DNA of 7,977 nucleotides from JAIEPT01 sp038217425 (GTDB taxonomy: Bacteria; Planctomycetota; Planctomycetia; Gemmatales; Gemmataceae). The notes beneath the pieces are model-generated. The model was not told where the DNA came from, searched no databases, and saw only the letters and a list, made by a program, of their open reading frames with translations. Below are positions 5,887 to 7,977 of this stretch, one piece after another (the first letter of the stretch is position 1; each line of letters opens with the position of its first letter). Location: contig JBBQPM010000258.1 of NCBI GenBank assembly GCA_038217425.1, forward strand, positions 1-7,977, written 5' to 3'. The position numbers were made by a program, and so were the translations under genes.

Positions 5887-6411
5887 TCAATTCTGTTCGA
5901 CATCTATACTACTGCCTGCGCCGATGCCGAAATTGCGACTTCCATAGAACACCACATAGTCAGTGTTAACATAACCGTCGTCGGTTTGATTTAGTTCAGC
6001 TTCGACTCCTGTGTCGCAAAATACCTTTAGCGTAGATCCGTTCTCGAACTCGATCGAGACATCCAAAACATCACCAGCGGTTGGCAACAAGACGTCGCTC
6101 ACTAGCAATCCTTCAATCGCGTAGGCCTTAGTAAACACACTATTTGCGTCACTAAATGAATCGCCCGAACCCGCCAGCACCGCTCCGTCACGTTGCAATC
6201 GCCAAGAACATTTTATTAATAGCGACACGTCTACTTCGATGGTTTCTTGGCCCGGCTCCAGTGATTCTTGAGCCAATGACTTGATAGGCGAAAAACTAAT
6301 GTCTAATACGGAACCAGTGGATTCTCCACAATAAATCTTGAGTACTCGTCGCCCAAGTAAGCTGTTTAGGGCTTCGACTAATTGAAGAAGCTTCATCTCA
6401 TTTGTCATCAT
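5887..6411 (-). CDS. Uncharacterised protein, DUF6188/immunity-like architecture
   Basis: I do not firmly recognise this 174-residue acidic, soluble protein. After a short N-terminal helix (MMTNEMKLLQLVEALNSLLG) it is mostly beta-strand. Two similar halves each pair a 'G..V' strand with a 'sleefenGstLkVf' type strand, and the end carries FYGSRNFGIGAG. This vaguely recalls DUF6188-like and immunity-type small proteins, but only vaguely. AGGGGG (minus strand, 6420-6415) sits 3 bases before ATG 6411 and 6 before the adjacent ATG 6408, so one of these is the start. An upstream in-frame GTG at 6573 would add 54 low-complexity residues without a ribosome binding site, so I left it out. Base composition is clearly AT-richer than the HSP90 operon. 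It lies downstream of, and on the same strand as, the membrane protein gene, with a 183-base gap. Confidence 0.6.
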   Translation of the reverse strand: MMTNEMKLLQLVEALNSLLGRRVLKIYCGESTGSVLDISFSPIKSLAQESLEPGQETIEVDVSLLIKCSWRLQRDGAVLAGSGDSFSDANSVFTKAYAIEGLLVSDVLLPTAGDVLDVSIEFENGSTLKVFCDTGVEAELNQTDDGYVNTDYVVFYGSRNFGIGAGSSIDVEQN

Positions 6412-6594
6412 TGTCCCCCTGAAAATATGTTTTTTGGCGACAAATTGAACTTCGTTTGGAAAAGAACAGGCGTCGGCAGAGCTCGAAGTGGAGCGTGACA
6501 AGGTGGTCGCTGCTTTTAGAGGCCGTTCGATGCGTTGGTTTGTGACTTGTGAGGGTCTGTTTTCACTAGACACGACTCAGATCCCACAGGAAAG

Positions 6595-7797
6595 TTACGT
6601 CAAGAGTTTCAACTGAACGAAAAGTCTTTTTGGGGTGTCGGCGAAAAAGCGAGAGTCAAAATAGTCACGATAGAGTCTTCCAGTCATAGAGCTTCCGCCC
6701 TGGACCCCCCACACTTTCCATCGATAGGTGAATGCGTTGTCGTCTTGGTCCACTAAATCCAACACCACCGACGCACCGTAGAAGTCCGTGTCTGAAAAGA
6801 CCAATACAAACTCTTTTCTTTTCTCCGGAAAGGAACGAGCGGCAAAGTCGATGATTTCGGACATACCATCGACAAATGGAACCTGTGTCGCGTCCAGCCG
6901 AGTGTACCAATTCCCCTGAAAGTTGTGGATCGGCTGTTCGTGTCGATTCGCTTCATGATAGGCATGCCAGACGGTCTTCAGTGGCAGCAAGAGGTGTCTG
7001 AAAAACTGCTTAATTAAATACCGATATCCACCCCCGACTCTCTTGATTTCGTTCTGTTTGACCTGAATGAACGTAGGGATCGCTTTTTCTCTGCCGTACT
7101 CTTTAACCATCACGCTGGTTTGCCTAACGAGGTTATTGTTGAGCCAGAATGCTGGCGAGAAGAGATAAGCCCAGGTATCCAAGTTGGAGCCGGTTAGCTT
7201 GTGTTTGGCGGTAAAGACGGATGCAAAAGCAAAGGAAAGTGTGCCGAAGACCGTGAATGACAGCAAGAAACGAAGGACCGAGACAGCGAGCGTTGCGAAC
7301 GCATGTTGTGGATGGATTGGAGAAGGCGATGCGAGCAAATAATCAAGGGTATTGTTCGACAAAATGCCGCAAAAATAGCGCACCCATTCCGGACCTGAAT
7401 GAGTGTTGCCGTCCACGACACCCAAGACGGCAATCAGGTACATGGCTATCGACAGGATAAGGAAAAGATAGCCGGAAATGATCTTTGAAACCACGGGGTC
7501 AGAGTTATAAAAGGAATCGTCACTCCAGTATTTGCGATAAATGAGGCTTCCCAGTGCAACATTCAGGATAACCATAAATACCAGGGATAACCCCAGCGTA
7601 ATTCGGTGGCTGGTAGCTTCTCCAATGGCCCAGAAAACCAAAAACCCCCCGAGTATCAGGCACGGGATCGCGAAGCATGCGGCGAGTGCCCTGCCGGTTG
7701 CCGACCAAACGGAACCCCGATCAATCTCCCATTGAAAGATTGTTGGATCGAGAAGATTGATCTGGCTCGGAGTATCGGGCGACGTTTCGCGGAGCAT
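6595..7797 (-). CDS. Uncharacterised four-helix membrane protein with C-terminal soluble domain
   Basis: This 400-residue protein is not recognised. The first half has four clear hydrophobic spans, at about 36-58, 66-86, 106-128 and 168-194. The second half (about 200-400) is soluble and mixed alpha/beta. It contains NFQGNWYTRLDATQVPFVDG and a strand-rich region, EFVLVFSDTDFYGASVVLDL, then FTYRWKVWGVQGG. I see no catalytic motif. No cleaved signal peptide is evident, as the first hydrophobic segment begins only after 35 polar residues. The ATG at 7797 has only a weak AGG about 9 bases upstream. The start lies 26 bases from the IS4-family end at 7824, so the original promoter may have been displaced by the insertion. 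GC is about 40-50% in lines I counted, against about 60% in the operon. It may form a cassette with the gene at 5887-6411. Confidence 0.7.
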   Translation of the reverse strand: MLRETSPDTPSQINLLDPTIFQWEIDRGSVWSATGRALAACFAIPCLILGGFLVFWAIGEATSHRITLGLSLVFMVILNVALGSLIYRKYWSDDSFYNSDPVVSKIISGYLFLILSIAMYLIAVLGVVDGNTHSGPEWVRYFCGILSNNTLDYLLASPSPIHPQHAFATLAVSVLRFLLSFTVFGTLSFAFASVFTAKHKLTGSNLDTWAYLFSPAFWLNNNLVRQTSVMVKEYGREKAIPTFIQVKQNEIKRVGGGYRYLIKQFFRHLLLPLKTVWHAYHEANRHEQPIHNFQGNWYTRLDATQVPFVDGMSEIIDFAARSFPEKRKEFVLVFSDTDFYGASVVLDLVDQDDNAFTYRWKVWGVQGGSSMTGRLYRDYFDSRFFADTPKRLFVQLKLLT

Positions 7798-7909
7798 ATC
7801 TGACTACCTATAGGGGAAAGAAAAGGGGTCGGGCTTGAATGGCATCAAGTTAAGCCGTAAGCCGTTGCCTTTTCTAGCTTTTGAGTTTGATTGCAGTTGA
7901 GGAAAATCC

Positions 7910-7958
7910 GGCCTCCTGTCAGAATACGGGTGCTTACTACCTCTTCCGACAGGAGGCC
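7910..7958 (+). promoter_or_regulatory. Hairpin covering the transposase ribosome binding site
   Basis: GGCCTCCTGTC at 7910-7920 is perfectly complementary to GACAGGAGGCC at 7948-7958, with a 27-base loop between. The right arm contains AGGAGG (7951-7956), the Shine-Dalgarno sequence 6 bases before the transposase ATG at 7963. A transcript entering from outside the element would fold this stem and hide the site. One starting inside the loop would not. This is the known logic by which IS10 and IS50 avoid activation by read-through; applying it here is inference from the sequence. Confidence 0.65.
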
Positions 7959-7962
7959 AAGG

Positions 7963-7977
7963 ATGGCTCTGAGTATC
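7963..7977 (+). CDS. IS4-family transposase, first five codons only
   Basis: An ATG at 7963 follows AGGAGG by 6 bases and starts MALSI before the window ends. It is called as a transposase because it is correctly placed and oriented after a terminal repeat matching the one that ends the transposase fragment at 1-123. The five residues alone prove nothing. Confidence 0.5.

Larger units (their letters stand above)
7824..7977 (+). mobile_element. Left end of a second IS4-family insertion sequence (truncated by window edge)
   Basis: The terminal inverted repeat at 7824-7857 (AGGGGTCGGGC...) is the reverse complement of the repeat at 116-149 with 3 mismatches in 34 bases, so both ends belong to the same or a very closely related element. 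A leader of about 100 bases with a large hairpin (7910-7958) follows. The transposase then begins at 7963, reading out of the window. The orientation is the same as that of the element at 1-149. The outer boundary is set by where the similarity stops, and the flanking duplication cannot be tested here. Confidence 0.7.

Noticed and set aside
6412..6573. N-terminal 54-residue extension of the 5887-6411 gene from a GTG at 6573
   Set aside because: It has no ribosome binding site, is low-complexity, and is bypassed by ATGs at 6411/6408 preceded by AGGGGG.
1..7977. CRISPR array, tRNA or rRNA genes
   Set aside because: No regularly spaced direct repeats and no cloverleaf or rRNA-like sequence were seen on either strand by eye.

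Overview
The window looks like a chromosomal segment of a high-GC planctomycete, probably of the Pirellula/Rhodopirellula kind. Three things suggest this: the style of the IS4-family, IS1634-type and REP-associated transposase sequences; the planctomycete-like palindromic repeat at 4814-4867; and the protein families present. This is judged from remembered family resemblance, not from a database search.

Layout from left to right. (1) 1-149 is the right end of an IS4-family insertion sequence: the last 40 codons of its transposase and its terminal inverted repeat. (2) 205-842 is a two-gene toxin-antitoxin module, a small charged antitoxin overlapping a PIN-domain (VapC-like) RNase toxin. (3) 998-4771 is the core of the window: four plus-strand genes joined stop-to-start by ATGA overlaps. 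They encode a divergent HSP90-family ATPase, a cysteine-containing alpha-helical TPR-like protein, a 60-residue CPXCG zinc-ribbon protein and a DUF2293 protein. The tight overlaps imply one translationally coupled operon, and the HSP90/TPR pairing recalls eukaryotic HSP90 and its TPR co-chaperones. (4) 4814-4867 is a perfect 21-bp-arm palindrome that looks like a REP-type dispersed repeat. (5) 4971-5751 is a transposon graveyard on the minus strand: an IS1634-type transposase C-terminus abutting a REP-associated tyrosine transposase (RAYT) remnant that has lost its HUH motif. (6) 5887-7797 holds two minus-strand genes of lower GC, a 174-residue soluble protein and a 400-residue membrane protein, neither with a recognised function. 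(7) 7824-7977 is the left end of a second IS4-family element in the same orientation as the first. Its terminal repeat matches that at 116-149, and a hairpin covers the ribosome binding site of its transposase.

The two IS ends therefore bracket everything else in the window as directly oriented copies. The intervening 7.7 kb of toxin-antitoxin module, HSP90 operon, transposon remnants and AT-richer pair may have moved, or be able to move, as a composite unit. The most interesting system is the HSP90-TPR-CPXCG-DUF2293 operon. Its machinery is recognisable family by family, but its client and purpose cannot be read from sequence.
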